Shown here: in pieces, positions 9,034 through 16,632 of the stretch
Layout of the letters: every line of letters starts with the position of its first letter
Numbering within the stretch: the first letter of the stretch is position 1
Source of the DNA: Nostoc commune NIES-4072
GTDB taxonomy: Bacteria > Cyanobacteriota > Cyanobacteriia > Cyanobacteriales > Nostocaceae
Direction: 5' to 3'
Length of the DNA: 64,000 nucleotides
Assembly (NCBI RefSeq): GCF_003113895.1
Contig: NZ_BDUD01000001.1
Location: forward strand, 1,835,821 to 1,899,820
The notes under the pieces: generated by a model
Told to the model about the DNA's origin: nothing
What the model saw: the letters and a program-made list of their open reading frames with translations, nothing else
Databases searched by the model: none
Made by a program: the position numbers and the translations under genes

Positions 9034-9235
9034 AATCCATTTGTCAATAGGGTTTGAGACGCGCTAACCCTGCAATTTTACTAGAGCCTGGGAGTTCTTG
9101 GGTAGTACCAAAAGGAGCCAGCCACACATACAAAATACTGGAACCATTCACGGCTGTTGAGGCAACCAGTCCACCTGCTCAAGTTCACGGACGGGATGAA
9201 AATTAAACCGCAAACATTATAGCGGTTCTCAAATG

Positions 9236-9362
9236 TTTGAATCTTACTCCCCTTCTCTTGCAGGGAAGTGCGAAGATTTCTGCAATTACTTTTTTCCCAA
9301 AGTAGATGAGTACGAACTCTTAATTACCAATAATCCCATTTTCCGCCGTCGAGTTCAAGGCA
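9236..9362 (+). pseudogene. Fragment of an ndhH-like gene (NDH-1 49-kDa subunit)
   Basis: The frame reads [20 protein letters not shown] then [19 protein letters not shown], which matches the internal [23 protein letters not shown] segment of the cyanobacterial NAD(P)H-quinone oxidoreductase subunit H (about 390 residues in full). Only some 40 residues are recognisable; the frame then runs into unrelated HIP1-rich sequence and a lone MITE end at 9409-9419. Both sides of the fragment are lost, so this is a relic of a duplicated or displaced gene rather than the working ndhH. Confidence 0.75.
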
Positions 9363-9408
9363 TTGGCGCGATCGCCAAAATAGCAAATGCGATCGCCCTG
9401 TGCCAGTT

Positions 9409-9419
9409 GCGTAAGTCCT
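9409..9419. repeat. Solitary end of the 91-bp MITE family
   Basis: GCGTAAGTCCT, identical to the right terminal repeat of the two complete 91-bp elements, without the rest of the element next to it. It sits directly after the NdhH relic. Eleven bases can also occur by chance, so this is tentative. Confidence 0.4.
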
Positions 9420-9552
9420 GATAGGTAAGAACCAACGAACAAACAGCGCGTATACTCTTAAAGCTAAGAGTTGAACTAATTAGACAGGCGATCGCCCAAA
9501 TTCAAGATATCTGTAAAATTAAAAAAGAGCGATGGCATAGAAGCACAAAACA

Positions 9553-9824
9553 ATGACACGAATTCCATTAACAGAAGCTCAACTTCGTTTACCCGAACTG
9601 ATTGCAAGTCTGCAACCCGGTGAAGAAGTAGAGATTTTTTCCGGCGATCGCACTGTCGCCAGACTGATTGGCGAACTCCAATCACCCCCGGAAACCTCGC
9701 CAGCCCGGTAGTGCAATTGGAACCTTAACCATTCTGTCCGAAGATGAAACCCACTTGGAAGACTTTCACGACAGCAAACTAGCAGAATTGACATCCAAAA
9801 ATAACGTTGCTTGGGATTGTTGAC
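9553..9824 (+). pseudogene. Frameshifted Phd/DUF2281-type antitoxin gene
   Basis: From ATG 9553 the frame gives MTRIPLTEAQLRLPELIASL, PGEEVEIFSGDRTVARLIGE and stops at 9711. The next frame continues QPGSAIGTLTILSEDETHLE-DFHD, the usual C-terminal end of this antitoxin type in cyanobacteria. The switch lies near a run of five C at about 9686-9690, where one inserted or lost base would restore KPRQPGSA. No PIN or other toxin gene follows; instead the end overlaps the 3' end of nagB on the other strand. An orphan, decayed antitoxin is the best reading; a sequencing error in the C run is the alternative. Confidence 0.7.
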
Positions 9825-10539
9825 GAAGAATAGAAGCAGGACAGTCTATACTTATAGCTCCTTGCAACATCTGTTTTACTACATTCGCTTTACGTGTTTC
9901 TGGAGCCAGACAGATAATTTTTTTAGCTGAACAAATCGTTGGGATGGTGACAGTAAAAGCATATTGTGGGACAGTTTCTAGATTTGGAAAGTGACCTGTA
10001 CTTACTTGTTGCTGACGGTTCACTGTATCCAGTTTCGCAAGTTTTACCCTGTAAGGATCTTGAAAATTTGCTACTGCTGGATCGTTAAAAGCTAAATGTC
10101 CATTTTCGCCAACACCAAGACAGCATAAGTCAATTGGTTGTGCAAGGAGTAGTTTAGTGTAGCGATCGCACTCTGCCACTGGTTGCAATGTATCACCTTC
10201 TATATAGTGAAATACTTTAGGAACAACCCGCTTTTCTACACGTTCTCGCATATAGCGCCGGAAACTGGCAGAATGATCAGCAGTAATTCCCAAATATTCA
10301 TCTAGATGGAACAGAATAATTCTTGACCAATCTACACTACCCAATGCAATCAAAGCATCAATAAATTTGAGTTGGGAGTTACCTGTTGCTAACAATACAG
10401 CAGCTGTCTCCTGTTGTTGGAGAACTTGCTGTAAATGCTTTTGCGCGATTTCGGCAACATCTTGAGCCATTTCGACTTCAGAGTTGTAAATCTGCACTAG
10501 TAAATCATCAACACGAAAAAAGTTTGGATCGGCTAGCAT
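9766..10539 (-). CDS. nagB: Glucosamine-6-phosphate deaminase family protein
   Basis: 257 residues. Sugar-phosphate isomerase/deaminase fold with LLATGNSQLKFIDAL near residue 50, FHLDEYLGI (the catalytic Asp-Glu motif) near 77 and LGVGENGHLAFNDP near 140, all diagnostic for NagB. The reaction converts glucosamine-6-phosphate to fructose-6-phosphate and ammonia, feeding amino sugars into glycolysis. Slightly longer than many NagB proteins at the N-terminus. The gene diverges from a HAD phosphatase across 195 bp. Its last bases overlap the decayed antitoxin on the other strand. Confidence 0.88.
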   Translation of the reverse strand: MLADPNFFRVDDLLVQIYNSEVEMAQDVAEIAQKHLQQVLQQQETAAVLLATGNSQLKFIDALIALGSVDWSRIILFHLDEYLGITADHSASFRRYMRERVEKRVVPKVFHYIEGDTLQPVAECDRYTKLLLAQPIDLCCLGVGENGHLAFNDPAVANFQDPYRVKLAKLDTVNRQQQVSTGHFPNLETVPQYAFTVTIPTICSAKKIICLAPETRKANVVKQMLQGAISIDCPASILRQQSQATLFLDVNSASLLS

Positions 10540-10734
10540 TTGCTTACATAGAAAGTTATCAATTATACGGTAGTTTGTTGAGAGGCTCTACCGATTTGCC
10601 CTTATATGTCCTATCAGGTATAGATTTTAGGATTTAGCAGATTAATTTATAGCTTTTTGCGTTGTATAAAGGCAAAAAAACAATGTAAACTATTTAAATT
10701 AAGTTAACAATTATTTACATTTTACCTAAAAATC

Positions 10735-11421
10735 ATGCTGGCTGCAATTCTCTTTGACCTAGACGGCACTATTGTCAACACTGACCCCATACACTACCGA
10801 GCTTGGCGGGAAATGCTGTTAAATTACAACATAGAAATTGACGAAACATTTTATAAATCCCGAATGAGTGGGCGACTAAATCCAGCAATTGTTAAGGATA
10901 TTCTGCCACAATTATCAACAGCAGAAGGGCAAAAATTTGCAGATGAAAAAGAGGCGCTTTTCCGCAAACTCGCGCCGCATCTAAAACCATTGAGTGGATT
11001 TTCTGAACTACTAGCATGGACAGAAACACATCAGTTAAAGCGGGCATTAGTTACTAATGCCCCTAGATTAAATGCAGCATTTATGCTAGAAGTTTTGGGA
11101 ATAAAAGAAGCTTTTGATACAGTTGTTGTAGCAGATGATTGTATTGCAGGTAAACCTGACCCTGCGCCCTACCAAGTCGCCCTGAGTAACTTGGGGATTA
11201 CAGCAGAGGAAGCGATCGCTTTAGAAGACTCTCCCTCTGGTATTCGTTCGGCGGTGAGCGCAGATATCCGCACTATTGGCATCGCCTCCACTCACGATCC
11301 CCAATTTTTACAGGAAGTCGGCGCATTTATGGCAATTCCAGATTTTACTGATTTGCAGTTGTGGACATTGCTCAACTCACTCATTGAACCAGATTTGAGT
11401 GCGATCGCTTCTAACTTGTAA
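10735..11421 (+). CDS. HAD-superfamily hydrolase, beta-phosphoglucomutase-like
   Basis: 228 residues. Motif I is ILFDLDGTIVNTDPIHYRAW with nucleophile Asp8 and Asp10; a helical cap follows (residues 17-90); motif II is RALVTNAPR; motif III/IV is GKPDPAPYQVALSNLGI and ALEDSPSGIRSAVSADIRTIGIAS. This is the phosphatase/phosphomutase subclass I of HAD. Substrate cannot be told; likely a sugar phosphate. Divergent from nagB, which may indicate a shared role in sugar phosphate turnover (inference). Confidence 0.88.
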   Translation: MLAAILFDLDGTIVNTDPIHYRAWREMLLNYNIEIDETFYKSRMSGRLNPAIVKDILPQLSTAEGQKFADEKEALFRKLAPHLKPLSGFSELLAWTETHQLKRALVTNAPRLNAAFMLEVLGIKEAFDTVVVADDCIAGKPDPAPYQVALSNLGITAEEAIALEDSPSGIRSAVSADIRTIGIASTHDPQFLQEVGAFMAIPDFTDLQLWTLLNSLIEPDLSAIASNL

Positions 11422-11477
11422 GCGCAAAATCTTAGAACATCAAGAGTAGAGACGCGAATTTGTTAACCCGTTTCTAC

Positions 11478-12104
11478 TTATTTTTCCGCAAGAATCGCGT
11501 AAATTTCCCGTTTAACTTGCTCTAGAAGCTCACGCACCCGATTTATCCGCTCCATATTGCCACTACGAGCAACCTGCACCACAACAGCAGCTAATTCTGT
11601 TGCAGCATTCCGCAACTCAATAAACTCTTGGGGCTTACCTTTGACGAAACTTTTAAAGGTATCCCAAGGAGAATCTGAAGTTTCTTGTTGGGCGCGTTCT
11701 GCCAATAATTGTCTACCCTCATCGGTAATCGTGTAAATCCGCTTGCCACCTTCCTGGGCGCTCTTAAGATAACCACCTTCCTCCAGCAATTGGAGTGTTG
11801 GATATACTGAGCCAGGACTAAGGCGACGGAAACCACCATAGCGAGTTTCCGCATCTTTAATCAGATCGTAACCATGACTAGGATGCTCGGATAATAATTC
11901 CAGCAGGATAAACTTGATGTCACCCCGACGAGTCCGATATTCGTCTCCCCAACCACGACCAAACATTTCATTGCCAAAGTGTTTGTCATGATCTCTACCA
12001 TGATGCTTGCCATGCCCAAACCATGACCTGACAAACAATGAATCGTCTTCGTTAACTCCTGCCCATGCAGGTGCGCCAAAACGTGATCGAAAGTGTCTAA
12101 ACAT
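11478..12104 (-). CDS. PadR-family transcriptional regulator
   Basis: 208 residues. Residues about 60-145 form the PadR winged helix: IKFILLELLSEHPSHGYDLI, GGFRRLSPGSVYPTLQLLEE, GKRIYTITDEGRQLLAE. The C-terminal part is a helical dimerisation arm. The N-terminal 60 residues are unusual, rich in His, Gly, Arg and Asp (GHGKHHGRDHDKHFGNEMFG), which could bind metal or act as a flexible tail (inference). Two perfect palindromes lie 32-67 bp upstream of its start and are candidates for autoregulation. Confidence 0.9.
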   Translation of the reverse strand: MFRHFRSRFGAPAWAGVNEDDSLFVRSWFGHGKHHGRDHDKHFGNEMFGRGWGDEYRTRRGDIKFILLELLSEHPSHGYDLIKDAETRYGGFRRLSPGSVYPTLQLLEEGGYLKSAQEGGKRIYTITDEGRQLLAERAQQETSDSPWDTFKSFVKGKPQEFIELRNAATELAAVVVQVARSGNMERINRVRELLEQVKREIYAILAEK

Positions 12105-12135
12105 AAATGAATCTCAAATCAACTTTCTCTAATAT

Positions 12136-12171
12136 ACGATATATCGTGATATATTCCGATATATCGGAATA
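12136..12171. promoter_or_regulatory. Candidate PadR operators: two adjacent palindromes
   Basis: ACGATATATCGT at 12136-12147 is a perfect 12-bp palindrome; TATTCCGATATATCGGAATA at 12152-12171 is a perfect 20-bp palindrome. Both share the core CGATATATCG and their centres are 20 bp apart, about two turns of the helix, so dimers would bind the same face. They lie just upstream of the padR-like gene. Function is inferred from position and symmetry. Confidence 0.75.
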
Positions 12172-12307
12172 GAATTTTGATGAAGATTTGTAAAGAAGGC
12201 AGGAGGCAGAGGGCAGAAAGGAAGAATTTGACCCTGGCTCTAACCCCGCTCAAATCTTGGCCACCAAATCGGAGAGGTGGAGGACTCAGACCCCTGTTCC
12301 ATGATTG

Positions 12308-12631
12308 TCACGGGCAATTTGCGCCAACATTAATACCGTTACCGTGTAAGTATAGCAACACCTTAGCATTGGGTTGCTTGGCTTCTATCCACCAACCGTG
12401 AATATGTTCTACCTTGCCTGTTTTAGGCACAGATAACCAAATCTCTTCGTAAGGGAGATTAAAAAACTCTGGTGTCTTTTCAATAACAGCAGAGGGAAAG
12501 AAAATGAAGCGAGGTTGCTTAATAAAAAGAAATAGACAGATGGCACAGTAAGCGATCGCTGCAATTATCCCAGTCCAGAGTAGCAGTTGGAAAAATACTT
12601 GTATTATTAATTGCATTTTATTAGCTTTCAT
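12308..12631 (-). pseudogene. Truncated alpha/beta hydrolase, N-terminal part only
   Basis: 107 residues with an N-terminal membrane anchor (residues 8-34, IIQVFFQLLLWTGIIAAIAY) followed by PRFIFFPSAVIEKTPEFFNL, then the first strand and oxyanion loop of the fold, AKVLLYLHGNGINVGAN. Homologs continue for about 200 more residues with the GxSxG nucleophile; here the frame ends at once in unrelated sequence (ANCP stop). The catalytic serine, acid and histidine are missing. A deletion or insertion removed the 3' two-thirds, so the product is probably inactive. Confidence 0.8.
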
Positions 12632-12830
12632 ACCTTAAGTTTTTAATAAATATAAAGTGTCTATATTAACAATATATTTACTTAGTATAAGGCTTTAGCA
12701 TTTTCCAATCTAGATTTCAACCATTTTTCAAAAATTTCTCCTAAAAATCAATTATCCAGTAAAAATACGTATGCATATTTAAGGCTTCTGACTATATGAA
12801 TAGTAGAATTAGCCCATACAGGAGAAAACA

Positions 12831-13289
12831 GTGACACTCTTAAATCAAGCTCAAGTAGAGCAGTTAAAAGAAATAACTACACATTTGCGACAAGTAAGAC
12901 AACAAAAATCTATATGTATAGAAGAAATAGCTGCAAGAACACTCATTAGAGCAGGTGTTTTGCAAGCTTTAGAAGAAGAACAATTTGAAGAATTACCTGA
13001 ACCTATTTTTGTTCAAGGATTCATCCGTCGCTATGGAGATGCTTTAGGACTGGATGGAAATGCTTTATCACATAGTCTCATAAGTAATGTAGTCTGCCAG
13101 GACTCCAGGAATGATCAGAATAATTCAGGCAACAAATCAAATACCTATATACCTCTTGTTGTTACCTACATTTTCTTATTAGTAGCTGCATCTGCTGGTC
13201 TTTTACATACACTTAATCCACCACAAATTACATCTGAATTTCCGACTCCAGAAGTCAATAGTCAACAGTCAATGGTCAGTAATCAGTGA
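12831..13289 (+). CDS. RodZ-like helix-turn-helix membrane protein
   Basis: 152 residues, GTG start with AGGAG about eight bases upstream. Residues 12-75 are an XRE-type HTH of the RodZ kind: LRQVRQQKSICIEEIAARTL, QALEEEQFEELPEPIFVQGF, IRRYGDALGLDG. One transmembrane helix follows near residues 104-127 (YIPLVVTYIFLLVAASAGLL). RodZ proteins anchor the cell-shape machinery; the usual long periplasmic part is short here. The last codons are in a low-complexity GTCAAT/GTCAGT stretch and the stop codon lies at the edge of a G-rich repeat. Confidence 0.75.
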   Translation: MTLLNQAQVEQLKEITTHLRQVRQQKSICIEEIAARTLIRAGVLQALEEEQFEELPEPIFVQGFIRRYGDALGLDGNALSHSLISNVVCQDSRNDQNNSGNKSNTYIPLVVTYIFLLVAASAGLLHTLNPPQITSEFPTPEVNSQQSMVSNQ

Positions 13290-13345
13290 GTGGGGAGTGG
13301 GGATGAGGAAGCAGGGGGAGCAGGGGAGGCAGGGGAAGAAGAACT
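13286..13345 (+). repeat. G-rich composite repeat, copy A (inverted partner at 15121-15182)
   Basis: Begins GTGAGTGGGGAGTGGGGATG and ends in AGGGGAGGCAGGGG units. The reverse complement of 15121-15182 gives the same order of blocks with one extra AGTGGGG unit and few mismatches. The two copies flank gatA in opposite orientation. Confidence 0.85.
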
Positions 13346-13354
13346 ATTTATTAA

Positions 13355-13393
13355 TTAATGACAAATGACTAATGACAAATGACTAATGACTAA
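13355..13393. terminator. AATGACAAATGACTA direct repeats after the RodZ-like gene
   Basis: Three near-identical units of AATGACAAATGACTA lie between the convergent RodZ-like gene and gatA. The same sequence family, as an inverted pair, follows sigC. A role in termination is possible but not shown; no clear stem is visible here. Confidence 0.35.
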
Positions 13394-13402
13394 TTGCCAT
13401 TT

Positions 13403-14863
13403 TCAAGATATTTGCGGTTTACGCAGATGCCAAGTAGTGGATTGCTCATAAGCGTAAGCTACTTGAAACAGTAAGTCTTCTCGCAGGACATTGCCAATTA
13501 GCTGTAATCCTATCGGTAGCGCCTGATCATCAAAACCACATGGCAAACTTAAACTAGGTAAACCAGCAAGATTCACAGGAATAGTCATCAAGTCATTTAA
13601 ATACATGCTCAAGGGGTCGGTAGTTTTTTCCCCTGCTTTGAATGCTGTAGTGGGAGATGTGGGACAAACTAACACATCAACTAAGCCAAAAGCCTTTTCA
13701 AAATCTCGCTTAATCAAGGTACGGACTTTTTGTGCTTTCAGGTAGTAAGCATCATAATAACCAGCCGAAAGTGCGTAAGTGCCAATCATAATTCGGCGTT
13801 TGACTTCTGTACCAAAACCAGTGGCACGGGTACGAGTGTACATAGATAGTAGATTATCGGCATCAGGGGCGCGATAACCATATTTAACGCCATCGTAACG
13901 AGCTAGGTTTGCTGACGCTTCTGATGGGGCGATGATGTAGTAGGTGGGTAAGCCATAGCGAAAGGTGGGACAGGAAATTATATGAATTTCCGCTCCCAAA
14001 CTTTGTAGTTGATCTACTGCTTTGGTAACAGCTTGTTCTACTACAGAGTCTAAACCTTCACCAAAAGTTTCTTTGATGATCCCAATTCTTAGCTGACCTC
14101 TAGGTTTGAAGTCTGGTTTTAAGCTAGCGGCGTAGTTGGGAATGGCAACTTTGAGGCTGGTAGAGTCTTTGGGATCGTAACCTGCGATCGCACTTAATAA
14201 TATCGCCGCATCTTCCACTGTGTTTCCAAATGGCCCAATTTGATCCAAAGACGAAGCGTAAGCCACCAAACCATAACGAGAAACCAAACCATAAGTGGGT
14301 TTCATCCCCACCACACCGCAAAAAGATGCAGGTTGCCGAATCGAACCGCCAGTATCAGAACCAAGAGCAACCACACATTCTTGAGCCGCTACCGCAGCCG
14401 CAGAACCTCCCGAAGAACCACCTGGAACTCGTGATAAATCCCAAGGATTAGCCGTGACTTGGTAGGCAGAGTTTTCTGTGGAACTACCCATCGCAAACTC
14501 ATCCAAGTTAGTTTTGCCTACCATTACCGCGCCAGCATCTGCCAGTTTTTGCGTCGCTGTTGATTCATAAGGCGGCACGAAATTTTCCAAAATCCGGGAG
14601 GCGCAGGTGGTAGGAATTCCCTTGGTACACATATTGTCCTTAATCCCAACCGGAATGCCTGCTAGCAAACCAATTTCTTCTCCCGCAGTAATTTTCGCAT
14701 CCACAGCACTTGCCTGCTCTAATGCCCGTTCTGCGGTAACACATAAAAAGCTATGCAATTTCGGCTCTAACGCTTGAATGCGCTCTAAAGCTTCTTGGGT
14801 AATTTCAACGGCAGAACGTTCTTTCTTAACCAGCTGTTGGTGCAACTCGCGGATGGATGCCAT
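13403..14863 (-). CDS. gatA: Glutamyl/aspartyl-tRNA amidotransferase subunit A
   Basis: 486 residues, the usual length. Amidase signature with the catalytic triad Lys75 (PVGIKDN), cis-Ser150 ([15 protein letters not shown]) and Ser174 ([16 protein letters not shown]), spaced as in characterised GatA. Within the GatCAB complex it hydrolyses glutamine and passes ammonia to GatB, which amidates Glu-tRNA(Gln) or Asp-tRNA(Asn). No gatB or gatC is nearby, as is usual in cyanobacteria. Its upstream region holds a 17-unit TATTGGG array starting about 50 bp before the start codon, which could affect its promoter (inference). Confidence 0.97.
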   Translation of the reverse strand: MASIRELHQQLVKKERSAVEITQEALERIQALEPKLHSFLCVTAERALEQASAVDAKITAGEEIGLLAGIPVGIKDNMCTKGIPTTCASRILENFVPPYESTATQKLADAGAVMVGKTNLDEFAMGSSTENSAYQVTANPWDLSRVPGGSSGGSAAAVAAQECVVALGSDTGGSIRQPASFCGVVGMKPTYGLVSRYGLVAYASSLDQIGPFGNTVEDAAILLSAIAGYDPKDSTSLKVAIPNYAASLKPDFKPRGQLRIGIIKETFGEGLDSVVEQAVTKAVDQLQSLGAEIHIISCPTFRYGLPTYYIIAPSEASANLARYDGVKYGYRAPDADNLLSMYTRTRATGFGTEVKRRIMIGTYALSAGYYDAYYLKAQKVRTLIKRDFEKAFGLVDVLVCPTSPTTAFKAGEKTTDPLSMYLNDLMTIPVNLAGLPSLSLPCGFDDQALPIGLQLIGNVLREDLLFQVAYAYEQSTTWHLRKPQIS

Positions 14864-14913
14864 GATTGCTCTCTTTGTGACTCAAGTCATTGATTTTAGT
14901 ACATATTGGCCGA

Positions 14914-15032
14914 TATTGGGTATTGGGTATTGGGTATTGGGTATTGGGTATTGGGTATTGGGTATTGGGTATTGGGTATTGGGTATTGGGTATTGGGTAT
15001 TGGGTATTGGGTATTGGGTATTGGGTATTGGG
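14914..15032 (+). repeat. Heptamer array of 17 perfect TATTGGG units
   Basis: 119 bp, exactly 17 uninterrupted copies of TATTGGG between gatA and the acyl-CoA dehydrogenase-like gene. No frame on either strand of this unit contains a stop codon, so long open frames across it are artefacts. Perfect purity indicates recent expansion, typical of slipped-strand or recombination dynamics. Confidence 0.98.
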
Positions 15033-15120
15033 CATGAGAAAGAGTACTTGGGGACTCTTGAGAATTGGGGACAAGGGGAAACACTTGTTGCAAGTTCTGA
15101 TTTAAGTCCCCTTGTCCCCT

Positions 15121-15182
15121 TGTCTCCCCTGCCTCCCCTGCTCCCCCTACTTCCTCATCCCCACTCCCCACTCCCCACTCAC
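15121..15182 (-). repeat. G-rich composite repeat, copy B
   Basis: Reverse-complement partner of 13286-13345. Its outer edge, GTGAGTGGGG on the minus strand, contains the TGA stop codon of the acyl-CoA dehydrogenase-like gene, just as copy A contains the TGA of the RodZ-like gene. Confidence 0.85.
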
Positions 15183-16378
15183 TTTACTTTCAATACACTC
15201 TTCCCTAAAGACTGACAAATAACATCATTTTGCGGTGTATGGATACGGCTGCACAGAACATCACGGTAGTGTCGCTCTAAAGGATTCTTTTTTAACAGAC
15301 CAGGATTACCAGTCAGTTCTAAGGCAATCTCTACAGCACGAATCGAGTTAGTGGTGGTGAGATATTTAACAGCTTGTGCCTGTAATCCTACGTTAGGCTC
15401 ATATTCGCCCCGATCAATATCTTGAGCCAAGCTATAAATCAATCTATTGTTAGCAAACAACAGTGCTTCTATCTCACCCACAGCAGTTTGGAAGCGTGGT
15501 AGAGTTGCCAGTGGCTCTTTGAGATTAGAAGGCGATCGCTCCCAAAGATATTTTACAAGCCAGTCTCGCGCACTAGTAGCAACACCTAGATATAAAGCAC
15601 TTATTGTCAAACTTCCCCAAGTGGAAATCACGGGATCAAAGGATGGCGCGGTTGATATGGGGCTAATATTCAAAGCATACTCTCTGGGGATTAATACATT
15701 CTCCAAAATGAGATCGTGGCTGCCTGTAGCTCTCATTCCCAAGTGATCCCAGGTTTCGACAATTTGCAAACCAGGCAGATCGCGCGGAACCAGAAAATTG
15801 CCAACTTGTGGTTCATCCTCAGTTGTCCGTGCCCAAACAACAAAGTAGCTGAGGATGGGACTACCCGTGGTGTATTGCTTGTGGCCTGTTAAACGCCAAC
15901 CCTCTGTTGTTGGCTCGGCAATTGTGGCAGGCAATCCGCCTCTAGCTGGCGTTCCTAACTCAGGTTCGACACGGGCAGCATTGAGCAGGGCAATACCTTC
16001 AATCGATTCACGACACAGCCGTTTATATACTTCTGGATGCCAGCGACGGCTACGGGCTGCATGGGCATGTTGGAGATAGTGCATTGTCAGTACTAGGGCG
16101 GTGGAAGCATCGCCACGCGCTATCCCTTCAATCACTCGGCAGATAGTTGCTAGCCCCAAACCTTGACCACCTAATTCACGAGGAATGGTGAGGCTAAGTA
16201 ATCCTGCCTTATGCAAAGCTGTAAAATTCTCGAAGGGAAAGGAACCGTCTTTGTCATGTGCCCCTGCACGGGTAGCAAAGTCTTTCGCTAGAGCCTCCAC
16301 CTGGTCGAATATATTATTGGGGATTTCTAAGCCTTTGGCTACAAAGGTGTCTGGCACTGCTTGCTCCAACTGTGACAT
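15179..16378 (-). CDS. Acyl-CoA dehydrogenase-like flavoprotein
   Basis: 399 residues from the ATG at 16378, preferred over the upstream ATG at 16420 because GGAG lies six bases before it. N-terminal helical domain ([38 protein letters not shown]), middle beta domain ([40 protein letters not shown]) and C-terminal helical domain ([39 protein letters not shown]). The pattern resembles the SfnB/DszC branch of FMN-dependent monooxygenases as well as acyl-CoA dehydrogenases; the usual catalytic Glu is not obvious, so a monooxygenase role is possible. No pathway partners are adjacent. Confidence 0.8.
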   Translation of the reverse strand: MSQLEQAVPDTFVAKGLEIPNNIFDQVEALAKDFATRAGAHDKDGSFPFENFTALHKAGLLSLTIPRELGGQGLGLATICRVIEGIARGDASTALVLTMHYLQHAHAARSRRWHPEVYKRLCRESIEGIALLNAARVEPELGTPARGGLPATIAEPTTEGWRLTGHKQYTTGSPILSYFVVWARTTEDEPQVGNFLVPRDLPGLQIVETWDHLGMRATGSHDLILENVLIPREYALNISPISTAPSFDPVISTWGSLTISALYLGVATSARDWLVKYLWERSPSNLKEPLATLPRFQTAVGEIEALLFANNRLIYSLAQDIDRGEYEPNVGLQAQAVKYLTTTNSIRAVEIALELTGNPGLLKKNPLERHYRDVLCSRIHTPQNDVICQSLGKSVLKVK

Positions 16379-16632
16379 AAATACTCCTTTAAAATTCACT
16401 TTACTACTACTGAATCCCATCCTGCGAAAAACTAATGTTTCTGCATTGAGATGCTTTCATCGGAGTTAAGCGATCGCAACTACTTGTAGCCTAAACCCTA
16501 CTTTCTTTTCTGCCTCAGCATCCGACCTCAAATTCAGGTCTTTTGGTCATTTTTGAAATACTACTTAAAATCGCTCGAATTTAAGTAATTATGACACAAA
16601 CAACTTTCTTAGAGCAAGCCAAGCATCCGAAT

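Larger units (their letters stand above)
7412..9072 (+). mobile_element. Complete ISAs1-family insertion sequence, 1661 bp
   Basis: The ends are perfect inverted repeats: about 31 bases from 7413 match the reverse complement of the bases ending at 9071, starting AGGGTTAGCGCGTCTCAAAC. The element is flanked by a 10-bp direct repeat CAATTTTACT at 7402-7411 and 9073-9082, as expected for this family (8-10 bp). It carries one transposase gene. The 5' part before the transposase (about 7460-7800) is unusually long and contains three related 21-bp motifs (7562, 7596, 7710). The intact gene, perfect ends and exact duplication point to a recent insertion. Confidence 0.95.
7194..9206 (+). pseudogene. 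Cupin-domain gene interrupted by an ISAs1-family insertion
   Basis: Two halves of one gene: 7194-7411 and 9083-9206. Removing the insertion and one copy of the 10-bp target duplication restores an uninterrupted frame of 113 codons plus stop. The left half gives MSDTTVIKVDSS... then GYVISGRAELHIEGQTILL; the right half continues EPGSSWVVPKGASHTYKILE and ends [22 protein letters not shown] is a classical cupin strand pair and the right half supplies the second motif with P-G--H. Family members are small metal-binding beta barrels of varied function. It closes the dehydrogenase cluster and is now probably non-functional. Confidence 0.9.

Noticed and set aside
9409..9427. Full third copy of the 91-bp MITE
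   Set aside because: Only the 11-bp end is present; the rest of the element is not found on either side.
14914..15032. CRISPR array suspicion from regular repeats
   Set aside because: Units are 7 bp and contiguous with no spacers; no cas genes are near.
14778..15215. Long open frames on both strands across the TATTGGG array (up to 145 codons)
   Set aside because: They arise only because the heptamer has no stop codon in any frame; sequence outside the array is non-coding or antisense to gatA.
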